The notes under the pieces were generated by a model. The model worked only from the letters and a program-made list of their open reading frames with translations, was not told the origin of the DNA and made no database searches. DNA of 64,000 bases, from the NCBI GenBank assembly GCA_030429565.1, contig JAUIFE010000034.1, positions 20,362 through 84,361 of the forward strand, read 5' to 3'. This document shows positions 35,643-46,200 of this stretch, piece after piece (position 1 is the stretch's first letter; each line of letters starts with the position of its first letter). The DNA comes from Holophagae bacterium. GTDB taxonomy: Bacteria > Acidobacteriota > Holophagae > Acanthopleuribacterales > Acanthopleuribacteraceae. Position numbers and translations under genes: made by a program.

Positions 35643-36896
35643 ATGAGCAAGGGAATCTGTGCAATTGACTTCGGAACATCAAACACGGTGATGGCATGCG
35701 TGCAAGACAACGCGGTGCGTTTGGCGGAATTGGAACAGCAACACGCGGTCATTCCAAGCACGGTGTTTTATTCAAGTGAGGGCGAAACAGCTTTTGGTCG
35801 CCAGGCGATTGAGCTGTTCAAAGACGGTGAAGAAGGCCGCTTCATGCGTTCGCTGAAACGCATCTTGGGCACGCGTTTGATGGGTCAGGGTACCAGCGTC
35901 AACGGTCGCCAAAAAAAGTACGAAACCATTATCGCCGACTTCCTGGCCCACACCAAACGCCAGGCCGAGCGCCAACAACAGAGCGACTTGGATACGGTCG
36001 TGATGGGCCGACCGGTGTTTTTTAAGGACGGCGATGAGGAAACCGATCAGCGTGCGCAGAACGAGCTGGAACGCATCGCCAAATCGATTGGTTTTAAGGA
36101 AGTGAGTTTCCAATTTGAACCGATTGCGGCCTCCTTTGCCCACGAGCAACAACTGGCCCAAGAGAACCTGGCCCTGGTGGTCGACATCGGCGGCGGTACC
36201 TCGGATTTCACGGTGATGCGCCTTTCCAAAGCGAAAAGCCAAAACCTCGATCGCCGCAAAGACGTGTTGGCCAATACCGGCACGCGCATCGGCGGCAACG
36301 ATTTCGACAAAAAGTTCTGCCTGAGCACCTTTATGGCGGCGTTCGGATTCGGCGGCACCTACGGCGCCAAAAACCTGCCGTTACCGAACCTGCTCTTTTA
36401 CACCATGTCCGAATGGTCGGAGATCCATACATTATATAATCGCCAAGTGTTGGATCAGGCGCGTAGCTTCCAACGCGAGGTGAAGGACAAGCAGGCATTC
36501 GGTCGTTTCGTCGCGTTGTTGGAAGAAGAAAACGGCCACAAGGTGCTGGACCGCGTCGAACACGCCAAAATTGCGCTGTCCGATGCAAGCGAAACCGAAG
36601 TCGACTTTGACTTCCTCGACGATGCGTTTCAAACCCAGGTCACACAAGCCGAACTGAACCAGCGCATTCAGGAAATCGTCGACAAAATCATCGCCTGCTC
36701 GCAAAAGTGCGTGCAGTTGGCGGGCATCAAAGCCGCCGACTTGGACTTGGTCATCCTGACCGGCGGCACCACCGAGAACCCGCACCTGCGCCGCAGCGTG
36801 ATCGAGGCGTACCCCAACGCAACCTTATCGGAGAGCGGTAAGTTGGCCAGCGTCGCCACCGGCCTCGGCTTCGACGCCCTGCGCAAATACGCTTAG
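35643..36896 (+). CDS. YegD-like Hsp70-family protein
   Basis: ATG at 35643 is chosen because the actin-like fold starts immediately (GICAIDFGTSNTVMAC, phosphate-1 loop, residues about 4-19); an in-frame TTG at 35631 adds only four residues. 417 residues, against about 600-640 for DnaK. Further nucleotide-binding signatures are VVDIGGGTSDFTVM (phosphate-2, about 180-193), NTGTRIGGNDFDKKF, and DLVILTGGTTENPHLR (adenosine motif, about 365-380). The substrate-binding and lid domains of DnaK are absent, as in Escherichia coli YegD. YegD-type proteins are thought to be chaperone-like ATPases with no firmly established client. It lies immediately upstream of the Septu-like pair on the same strand with a 118-bp gap. 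Confidence 0.85.
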   Translation: MSKGICAIDFGTSNTVMACVQDNAVRLAELEQQHAVIPSTVFYSSEGETAFGRQAIELFKDGEEGRFMRSLKRILGTRLMGQGTSVNGRQKKYETIIADFLAHTKRQAERQQQSDLDTVVMGRPVFFKDGDEETDQRAQNELERIAKSIGFKEVSFQFEPIAASFAHEQQLAQENLALVVDIGGGTSDFTVMRLSKAKSQNLDRRKDVLANTGTRIGGNDFDKKFCLSTFMAAFGFGGTYGAKNLPLPNLLFYTMSEWSEIHTLYNRQVLDQARSFQREVKDKQAFGRFVALLEEENGHKVLDRVEHAKIALSDASETEVDFDFLDDAFQTQVTQAELNQRIQEIVDKIIACSQKCVQLAGIKAADLDLVILTGGTTENPHLRRSVIEAYPNATLSESGKLASVATGLGFDALRKYA

Positions 36897-36978
36897 CCCG
36901 ACCGGTGCCCAAGCACTCAAACCATGACATGCGGGCGGCACCCCTCGATAAAGGGCGCGTTTCAGTAGCATAGGTCCG

Positions 36979-36987
36979 TGCTAGGAT
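36979..36987 (+). promoter_or_regulatory. Candidate extended -10 promoter of the ATPase/HNH pair
   Basis: TGCTAGGAT matches the extended -10 pattern TGnTAnnnT, about 28 bp before the ATA codon that begins the ATPase homology. No good -35 is visible. Confidence 0.3.
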
Positions 36988-37014
36988 GGTGTACCTTACA
37001 TAAGGCGGGAAGCC

Positions 37015-38211
37015 ATATACATCAGCCACGTCAGCCTTCGCAACTTGCGCTGTTTTCGCAATACCCAATGTGCCTTGCGCCATCCTGATATCGGCGCAAC
37101 CGACGAAGATGCCACCAACAACACCAACTTGATCGTTGGCGGAAACGGCGCCGGCAAAACCACACTGCTCAAAGCCATTGCCTTGGCGGCACTCACCCCG
37201 ATCATTCGCGATTGCGGTTATGTTTCACACCGTATGGTTCGCGAGGGCTCCAAAAAAGCGCAGGTAAAGGGATCCTTACTTCTCCACGAGCCCGAAGGCG
37301 GCACCGCCTTCCAATCTTGGCCGACGGTGTTGACGTTCAATCGGCTTGCCGGCGAGCACGCACGTGAAACCGTAGTATCAAAATTTAATAACGCGTGGCT
37401 CACAGCTTATCATGAGGAGTCCAACCCAGCCTTTTTCCTGGTGGGCTATGGCGCGACCCGCCGCATGGAGACCGGAGAGTACAACCTGGGCGCCATCCGC
37501 CGCAAGCGTTGGTTGCGCTACCATCGCGTCGTCACGTTGTTCGAAGAAAATGAAGGCTTAATGCCCTTGGAATCGTGGCTGCCGCAATATCGCAACAGCC
37601 CACGTTTCGAGGAAATCCTGACGCTTATTAATCGCCTGCTGCCTGAAGACACTCAGCTACTCAACGAAGATTATGACGGTGATTTTCTTTTTCAACAACA
37701 TGGTGTGACCTTACCGTTGTCGACTCTGTCGGACGGATACCGCGCTTATATTGCATGGACCACCGATATGATCGCTCACCTGGCGGCTTGCGCCCCCGAC
37801 AAGATGAAACTCAACGAGATTCGCGGTGTGGTTCTTGTCGATGAAATCGATTTACACCTTCATCCCGAGTGGCAGTTAAAGATTGTCGCCCATTTGAGTC
37901 AAGCACTTCCGCGACTCCAGTTTATTTTCACCAGTCACAGCCCAATTGTCGCCGGAACCTTCCGCCACCCACCACTCTCGATCGAAGCGGAACGAGATGG
38001 TGCGATGACCGTTCGCGAACGCGGTGAAATCATCCATGGTTTCAGCGCCGAACAAATCCTTCACAGTCCCTATTTCGGCATGGAAAGCACCCGTGCATCG
38101 CGCAAGGAACGGGAACTTAGCGAGTTACTGCACAAAGCTCAGGCAGGTGATCTAGAGGCTGCACGCCATTACATGGACCAGCTCGCCGCAACAGAAGGCT
38201 CGCCGTCATGA
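37015..38211 (+). CDS. PtuA-like AAA/ABC-type ATPase (Septu-like defence), non-standard start
   Basis: The conserved N-terminal strand of this ATPase class (YISHVSLRNLRCF) begins at an ATA codon at 37015, with AAGG 9 nt upstream. The frame is closed by TAG at 36982 and has no ATG, GTG or TTG before 37045. Starting at that TTG would remove the first beta-strand. Counting from ATA gives 398 residues. Motifs: Walker A GGNGAGKT (42-49), ABC-type signature LSDGYRAYIAW (from 238), Walker B VVLVDEIDLHLHPEW (Asp276, Glu277) and switch FTSHSPIVAGT. This arrangement is typical of AAA_15/AAA_21 ATPases that pair with HNH nucleases in Septu (PtuAB). The stop overlaps the ATG of the HNH gene by 4 nt. The missing ATG suggests a start-codon mutation or a rare ATA start. 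Confidence 0.7.
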   Translation: MYISHVSLRNLRCFRNTQCALRHPDIGATDEDATNNTNLIVGGNGAGKTTLLKAIALAALTPIIRDCGYVSHRMVREGSKKAQVKGSLLLHEPEGGTAFQSWPTVLTFNRLAGEHARETVVSKFNNAWLTAYHEESNPAFFLVGYGATRRMETGEYNLGAIRRKRWLRYHRVVTLFEENEGLMPLESWLPQYRNSPRFEEILTLINRLLPEDTQLLNEDYDGDFLFQQHGVTLPLSTLSDGYRAYIAWTTDMIAHLAACAPDKMKLNEIRGVVLVDEIDLHLHPEWQLKIVAHLSQALPRLQFIFTSHSPIVAGTFRHPPLSIEAERDGAMTVRERGEIIHGFSAEQILHSPYFGMESTRASRKERELSELLHKAQAGDLEAARHYMDQLAATEGSPS

Positions 38212-39250
38212 TTCGGTACCCAATCAGCGCCCAGACCTTGTACCGACGAATTGAAAAAGAAAAGCAAGGCCGGCGAGCGCGGGCGGCAGCGCTCACCAAA
38301 GCCCCCTAAAACCTAAGAAGCGCGATAACTCGCGGCGATTTTAGCGAAACATCTGGGCTACAACGGCCGGTGAAAATGCTCAACGCACCCAGTGGGTGCG
38401 CTTCCGCTTTTCCCAAGCCATTTCGCTCCAGATCTTTAGCCAAAACCCCCTCGCTCTTATCGCGCTTCTTAGGTATAAACCAGGTACAACCGAACTACAG
38501 AAAAGTATTTGGCGCGACATAAAAGCTGTTTACATGAAACGCCAAAAAAATAAGTGTGCTTATTGTGAGCGATGGTTGGAAAGCACGCGCTACGGCAAAA
38601 TAGGTCATGATTTTGAGCATTTTCGTCCCAAAAACAATGTTTCTAAATGGCCTACGGACAAGATCACCCAAGAACGAAACCTTAAATACAGCTTTAAAAC
38701 CGGGGAGGCGTCATGCGAGGGTTATCTGAAACTATGGCACCATCCCATCAATTTTTTAACCGCCTGTAAACCCTGTAACTCCAGTCTAAAAGCCGATTTT
38801 TTCCCTATCGCTGGGCGCCGCAATACGAAGGCCCGCGATCCAAGGCGCCAACAAAATGAAAAGGCCCTTCTCATTTACCCACTCGGAAATTTTGATACAG
38901 ATCCAGAGGAATTAATTGGATTTTATGGTTATTTGGCAATCGCCAAAGGCCAACCTGGCAGCCCAGAACAAAAACGAGGCATGGTCACCATTGATTTTTT
39001 CGACCGCAACAGGCACACACTTATCTTCCAACGCGCAGAAGTCATCGCGGCGCTCGATTCTAATTTTCGGTTACTCGAAACGAGTGACCCTGAGAATCAA
39101 AAGGTCGCGCAAGAACGGATAGAGCGCATGTGTACCCCTGGGTTTCATCACTCGGCCTGCGCCAAAGCCTTTCGCCAAATTTACCGGAACGACGATACAC
39201 AAGCGAAGCAGCTAGCAAAAAAGGCGGATGCCTTGCTAAATCCGAAATAG
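38208..39250 (+). pseudogene. PtuB-like HNH endonuclease gene interrupted by a MITE
   Basis: The ATG at 38208 overlaps the ATPase stop (ATGA). It opens 33 codons ending in LTKAP, then TAA at the edge of the MITE at 38312-38473. Joining 38306 directly to the right-hand flanking repeat at 38474 continues in frame as YKPGTTELQKSIW and gives 291 residues. The catalytic part is intact: KCAYCERW (first CxxC), HDFEHFRPK (HNH His), then NFLTACKPCNSSLKADFFP (second CxxC). This matches PtuB/TIGR02646-type HNH proteins that act with PtuA-like ATPases against phage. As it stands, only a hybrid could be made from a GTG at 38396 inside the element (26 element-derived residues), or a shorter form from later starts. 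Hence the gene is probably inactive or altered. Confidence 0.8.
38312..38473. mobile_element. MITE-like inverted-repeat element, copy 3, inside the HNH gene
   Basis: 162 bp with perfect 17-bp terminal inverted repeats CCTAAGAAGCGCGATAA / TTATCGCGCTTCTTAGG. Flanking 5-mers are TAAAA (38307-38311) and TATAA (38474-38478), a 4/5 match to a target duplication. A central palindrome CGCACCCAGTGGGTGCG lies at 38384-38400. Inner sequences (TGAAAATGCTCAA, CGCTTTTCCCAAGCCATTTCG) match copies 1 and 2, but the terminal and central arms differ in sequence and still pair perfectly. Confidence 0.88.
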
Positions 39251-40253
39251 AGCGAATTGCCACGTCCAAAACGAGGGTGCCGTTAACCCACAACATAATT
39301 TCTCAAGGGCAACGAAGGTCGATCCCAAAACACGACTTTTTCTCGCCGCAGAATAGCTCGAGATGGTCAAAAGGCCGACCAAAGTTACTTCACTCCTATT
39401 CGGTTTTAGGGAAAATTCCGGGTGACTCACGCTTCCCGTTCGCCTATAATACGACCTCGCGAGCCTTTTGCTCGCTCTAAATTCAGCCGATCTCTACATT
39501 TATCAGCGCTTTATCCTTGTGTCTCAGTTTTTGAGGCGGTCGCGAGCCGATTCGGTATCCGGAAACAGGTTCAAAACCGTCTGAAGAAAAACAAGTATAA
39601 ATATCAAGACAAGTGACTTTTCGCGCCTACTCGGCGCGAACCGTGACCAACCCATCCACTACGGAGCCTCTCTTTTTACGGCCATGATCGGGTTACTGCA
39701 CGTTGGGGTCGCTGTGTTGTGCCATTGTTTTTAAGGGTGTTTTTTCGATTGAACTCCGTGTGTGTCTCCATGCCACCACCCAACCGTCGTGAAACCAACC
39801 GTTTTGCACTCGCCGACCAAGCCGCGTTCGCGCGCTACCGGACAAAGGATGCACACGGGACCATCACGGCCGAGGATGGTCGCCTCATGACGCGAACCCT
39901 GCATCGGAACACGGATGATGACGGCCTCGCGGCAGTATAAAAACCGCGTATCCTTCTGTTCGTAACTTGTCCTTGCCCTGAGCGCGCCGCCGCGATTACC
40001 GCCACGCGCGTCGCCCTTTTGCCCTGCCCGCCCAAACGCCGGCGCCGGTGCGTGCCATGGGCGACGCCCTGGACCTGACATCGACAAGCCACCTGCCATC
40101 GAAATGACAACCCTTGCGATTTACCGAATTTAGAGCGATCAAGCGCCACCGCCCGAGCGGGTCGGTCGCCGGGCTCGCTGCCGTTTCGGCGCGTTCAAAG
40201 ATCTGGACGCCGCCCAAATGGGCCCGATTACCGCCACCAAGGGATGTCGCTTT
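39251..40253. other. About 1-kb intergenic region before the giant gene
   Basis: No gene supported. A consensus-like promoter is at 39422-39450. A GCGAGC/GCTCGC hairpin follows at about 39459-39475. A perfect 8-bp hairpin TTCGCGCC/GGCGCGAA lies at 39620-39640 without a U-tail. Short ORFs (39422-39616 plus, 39731-40099 minus) show no recognisable family. A small RNA between 39455 and 39640 is possible but unproven. Confidence 0.45.
39422..39450 (+). promoter_or_regulatory. Orphan promoter-like site
   Basis: GTGACT (39422-39427), a 17-bp spacer and a perfect TATAAT (39445-39450). No gene starts nearby; the giant gene begins 800 bp downstream. Confidence 0.4.
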
Positions 40254-43200
40254 ATGTCGCTTTTATGGTTTATGCTTTTCTGCTTGCAATCCAACGGGGA
40301 ACCCCTCACCCAAACGACCTTTGTGCAAGCACGGTCCGGTCTGCGCCTGACCCCCGAGAAACAAGCCGTCCTACTTGACCCGAACGGGCCGCCCGTCGTC
40401 TTTAACCTGAGCTACGACGGCGCTTTTCAAGCCGACATGACGTTCGAGGCGGCCGTCATCGGTCCCGGTCTCGACACACCCTACCCGGTTTCGGTGCCTG
40501 CCGCCGAAGGGCGCATCAGCCTGACGCGCGAGCCCTTCAGCGAAGAAGGCGTCTACCACCTCATCAACACGCGCCTGGTACGCGCCGGTCAGGTGATCGC
40601 CTTTGCCGAACCGGACCGCGCCGAAATCCAAGTGGCCGAAAACTTCGTCCTCAGCGAAGTTCAAGTCACCCCACTTAGCCGACAAGATTTGGTGGATCGC
40701 GGCTACTTATTTAGCGACGAAGACTACTACACGGTGGAATTTGAACTGGCACTGATGATTGGCTCCAAAGAGGAAAACGTCAGCGTCCCGGTCGCTTTCC
40801 CTAAAAAAGAAACGGAATCGTTCCAACCGGTGATCCTCGAGGATCCGTTCAAACCCTACCTGCGCATGCTGACCTTCCCGGTGAGCGGCGAACGCCAGGG
40901 CCTGCCGCCCGGCGCCCTGCCCGACCCACCTTCAGCCCAACAATACATTCCCGGCCTCATCCTCATTCCTGGCAATTTCAACTATTTGCGTTCTCATTTT
41001 GATGTAACGGCGTTGGTTTTGAACGCCGCACCCGAAGGTTTTGATGTGCGCGTGAGCCAATTGCAGGCGCGTTTGAGGTTGCCTGATCCGACCCGTTACG
41101 GCCTGCCGCTGACTCTGCGTGACGAGGCACTGAAGGACATGGTGTTCCCCGGTGAAGACGGCATTTTGGGCACCGGCGATGACCGCGACTTCATATTGCC
41201 AGGAGAGAAAGCCGAGGCCGGTTATGTGGTGATTGGCAACATTCCGGGGATGTACGATGTGGAAGTCGAGGTCACCGGCGAAGTGCAACTCCCGCAGGAA
41301 ACCCAACCGGTAAACACGGTGACGCGCGGCCAAATTTTCGTGCGCAGCCCCGAGTTTAACGTGAACTTCGAGCACCCCGACGCGGTCGCCGAAAACGAGG
41401 TTTACACGCTGGTGATGAACATCGTCAATCGCGGCGAAGTACCACTCGAGGGCTTTTCAGTCACACTTGATCCAGACACCTTGGTCGGCTGTGAACTCTA
41501 CAACACACATCCTGTTCAACAAGCGCCCGACATTCCGGTCGGCGGCACGGGTCAGATTCGCTACGATCTGCGCGCGGGCCTTTCCGGCACGGTGATTTCC
41601 AGTTATTTCAAAATTGAAGGCGCAGTGCAGGGCGCGCTGCAACTGCGCGTCGGCGTCGGTGAAATCGGCCAACGCATCTCACCCTACGTGGTTCATTTCC
41701 CGGAGATTTTCCATACCGAGTTCCCGCTGTACCTGACCGACAGCTTGCGCCAGTTTGCCAAAACCGGCCTCGACATTGCCCAAATGACGGAAAGCGAGTT
41801 GCCGCAAGGCCTGGTGCCGGTGACGCCGTCGGCGGTGCGCGAGTTCAACAGCTTGGCGCTGTTCACAGCGCGGGCGGGCACGATGGGCTTCAGCGACGGC
41901 GAGCAATTGGCACGCCTGTTCAGCCTGTGGGTGCGTTCGGTGAATGATTACGCGCCGCTGGATGCTGTGCGCCGGCGCCAGATCAACGTGGGCACCAGCA
42001 ATCCTGAGCCGGCCTTCGCGCGCGCCTTTGCCGAAACGGCGGGCCTCGACGATACGAGCTTACTGCGCTTGTTGGCGCAAGAAAACGAAACGCTGTCCAA
42101 CCTGTTCGTGCTGATGGTCGACAGCGACGAAGCGGTCGACGTGCTGCTCGACGGCCGCAACCAAACGGCGGCGGGCAGCCGCACGACGCCGTTTAGCACA
42201 CGGCTGGCCTTGAGCCCGACGCGCACCTTGTTCTGGCTGCAGGCCGGCGAAACGGTGCCGCGCTTCAGCGTGCAACGGCGCGATGTGGGACAAGTGAACG
42301 CGGCAATCACGGCGCTGTTCCCGAGCACGGACGGCGGTCGTCAACTGGCACGCCAAAGCGCAATTGCGTTTGACACCCAATTGGAGATCAGCTTTGATTT
42401 GGCGGAAAACACCCTGCGGCTGGCCCCTCGCGACGGCTTAAGTGAACGGATCAGCGGCACGCTGATCCCACCCAAACCCTTTGTGCTCAAAGACGTACGC
42501 CAAGTCGATCCAACCGTGTTGCCAGGCGCCGATATTTTCGGCAGAGACTTGCTATTCTCCTTCTCCAAACCTTTGGATTTGAATAGCTTGGACAGCATCG
42601 AAGAACACATCCTGATCAACGGCAAAAGCGCCGTTGACGCCAAACTCCAGCCCGATGGTCTGAGTTTGATTGTCAGTGCGCGCATGCCGCTCGGCCCCTA
42701 CCACCCCATCACCTACGAACTGCGCGAGCCGGCGGCCAAAAGCGGCGAACAGTTGAGCACTTTGAGCGGCACCATCCAAGGTTCGCCCTGGTTCATCGGC
42801 TGCTCGGTGTTGGGTCGCATTGTCGATCGCAACGGCACCGACCTCGCCAACGCTAAGATTTTCCACTGGAAACCGGACCCCAACGAGGAATACAAGTGGC
42901 GCATTTTCGAGACAGCCACGCTCGATGCGGAAGGCCGTTACCAGTTCGCGTTCTCACCGTTTCCGGTCTTTAGCGACACCGCCAACGAAAAGCTGCGCAC
43001 GCTCAAAATCGGCGTCCTATTGGAAGACGGCCGCTATGAAGAGCGCGAGTTTTATCCAGCGGGCGCGGGCCAACAGTTGGTCGCCGACTTCTCGTTCCTG
43101 CAGCAGGGCAGCCTGCGTGGCACGGTGCGCGACGCCGACGGCAACCCGGTCGCGGGCGCCACGATCTACGCGGTCAACCAAAGCAACGAACTGTCGGCGG

Positions 43201-46200
43201 TGTTAACCGAAACCGATGAGTTCGGTCGTTACCGCGCCGACGGCTTGGAGGTCGGCCAAGTTCTGGTGAAATCGTCGCATCAAAAAATTATTGGCTACGC
43301 CTCGGGTTACCTGACCCAAAACAACAGCCCGTTAACGGTTGACATCACCATCGCCAACCCGAGCAGCGCGTTAAGCGGCACGATCAGCGTGCTCGAAAAC
43401 GGCGAGGCGCGACCGTTGGAAGGCGCGATTGTAGCCTTCATCCTGCAAAACGGTTTAACCGGCAGCATTCGCATTGGCAGCAAATCCTATCCCTATACAG
43501 TGATCACCACCACCGACGCCGACGGCGGCTACAGCTTGCCCGAGAACCCGGTTGGTAACGGTTTCTGGTGGGTTTACGCGCCGCAATACGGTTACTTTGA
43601 GCGGTTAATTGCGGTCATCGAAGGCGAAGACCAAGTCATTGATCACCAATACGACGGCAACCCAGTCCCGCGCGGCACGGTCGCCGGGCTGGTGCGCACC
43701 ACGGCGGGTACACCGATTGAAGGGGCGACGGTGGTCGTCGACGGCAAGCTGGGCCAAACCAATGCGCTCGGCCGTTTCGCCATCGACCACGTCGAGCGCG
43801 GTCTAAACCATCAGGTGACCGCACGCCACCCGGATTACGGACGCGGCACATTCTCGCTGTTTTTTGACAGCGAACGCGATGAAACCTCGGAAATCGTCCT
43901 GCGCCGCCCAATTACGGTTTCGGGTCGTTTTGTCAACGCAGCCGGGGAACCCATCCCCTTCGCGGACATTTTTAACCCGCCGTATCCCATGGTGATCGAA
44001 CCACTGACCCAAACCGACGCCGACGGCTATTGGTCGGCCACCTTGCCGCAGCCGGGAACTTACGCGATCACGACCGTCGATTGGCCGCATATTGCCGCCG
44101 TGGACAACTTGCAGGTGACGGAGAGCGGCGCCGACCAAGTGCTGCTGCAGCAATGGGAAACGGCGGACCTGCGCGTGCGCCTGGTCAACAGCGCCGGCCA
44201 ACCGGTGGTGGCCAAGGTCGGCGTGCGTTCGATGCTACCCAACGACTTCACCTTGGCGTTGGGTTTGCCGGCGCTGAAATTGAGCCACATCGATCAGTTC
44301 ACCGATCCGCAAGGCGAAATCACGATTCGCGATCTGAACGTGGGCAACTTCGAGGTTTGGGGTGAGAGCGGCCTGCTCGGCGAAACCGAAACCTTGCGCA
44401 GTATCTTAGAGCCGCAAGCGGACGGTGCCGAACCGCGCACGGTGACCTTGGTGTTCCCGGACAGCCTGGAACCGGCCAACCTGTTTGGCAAAGTGTTCGA
44501 TAGCGACGGTATTGCGCCGGCGCCTGCAGGCACGGTGGTCCAGGTGAAAGGCCCGGGTCTGGAGGCGCGCGTGCGCACCGACGCCCAGGGCAACTATCGC
44601 TTTGAGAGCCTGGTTCAAACCGACGAGCCGGTGCGCATCAGCATCATTGCGGGTCACCCCGATTCGGGTCGCTACGACACGGCCTGGGTCGACCTCAACC
44701 AAGACATCAACTTCCGCTACGATCTCAGCCTACGCACCAAGGGCACGGCCGAGGTGCGCGTCATCAACGGCGACGGCACGCCCGCCGTCAACGCGGCGGT
44801 CGAGGTCACTTACCGCGACGTCACCTTCGTGCCACCGACCGAACCGAGCGCTTTGGGTGACATGAAAGAGGAACCGATTCGCGAGACCGGCCAAATCGTG
44901 GCGGGCACCGAATTCCTCAGTTTTGACGATATTCCAACCGGACCATTCACGGTGCGCGTCAGCAGCGGCAACGGCCTGGTCGGTCTGCGCTCCTATGTGA
45001 TTCCGGTCGACGGCGGCGTGGTGCCGCTGACGATTAAACTCGAGGCTGCTTCGCAAATTAGCGGTGTGTTCCTGGACCACGACGACGCCGAAATTCCCGC
45101 CGCCGAAATTCAACTGCTTGAGCGCAGCCGCCTGTTGCAACAACGCTTAAGTGACGATGACGGCCGCTTTTTGTTCCCCGACCTGCCCATGCGCAGCTAC
45201 CGCCTGAACGGCACCAACCCGGCCGACGGCTTGCAAGGCAACCTGGAAGTGGTTACCTCACCCTACCAACCCCAAGCCGAGGTCGTGCTGCGTCTCGACG
45301 ATGTCGCGGGCCTTGAAGGAACACTGTTTCACGAAGGCGAACCGGTGCCCAACGCTCAGGTCACGATTGAGAACCGGGGTTTGCGCGTCGTCACCGGTTC
45401 CGGTGCGGACGGCCGTTACCGTTTCCGCAACTTGCCGCTCGGCGATTACGAAATTCGCGCTGAATCGCCGTCCCTGCTCGGCAAAATCAAAACCGGCGTT
45501 ACGCTGGACCAGGCCTTTGTCATCCACCAGCGCGATCTGACCTTCGGGCGCCTGCTCGATGTAGCGCTGTACGTGGCCGGCGCCGACGGCTTGCCGGTCG
45601 ATGGCTTACTGGTCACGGTGGAAAACCTCGACTACAAACAGGTCGTCGGCAACAGCGCCACGACCACCGCGGCGGGCATCGCCCTCTTGACCGACCTGCC
45701 AACCGGCACCTATCGCATCAGTGGCAGTCACCCGGCGGAAGCCGTGCCCCTGAGCGGGCGGTTCACGATCACCGAGGCCGACAGCGAACCAGCGGAACGA
45801 GCGGTGCAGTTCACCGGCTGGGGTGCGATTAGCGGTGTGGTCAGCGACACCACCGGTCAACCGCTCGCCGAACCGGTCCACGTCAACTTCGAATACCGCA
45901 TCAACGGAAAACGCACGGCGCAAACCATCTCAACCGACAGCGCCGGCGCCTTCCGCCTTGATCGCCTGCCCGTTGGTTCACAAATCGACGTAACCGCCGT
46001 CAATGTCGCCACTCAGAAAGCGGCCACCCGCGAAATTGAGTTGACGCAACACCGTGAGGAGGCCGAGGTCAATCTCACCTTCCGCACGGCGACCTACGTG
46101 GCCGGACGCGTCAGCTTCGCCGACGGCAGCGCGGCGGTCGGCGCCGACGTGTGGGTCAACGAACCCTATCGCATTTTGGTGCAAACCGACGACATGGGCG

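Noticed and set aside
35219..35761. 180-codon minus ORF upstream of and overlapping the YegD-like gene
   Set aside because: It overlaps the well-supported Hsp70-like start, and part of it is the duplicated non-coding flank also present at 30664-30752.
39731..40099. 122-codon minus ORF before the giant gene
   Set aside because: Cys/Arg/Gly-rich, no start signal, no recognisable family. It may be part of another dispersed repeat, but one copy is not enough to say.
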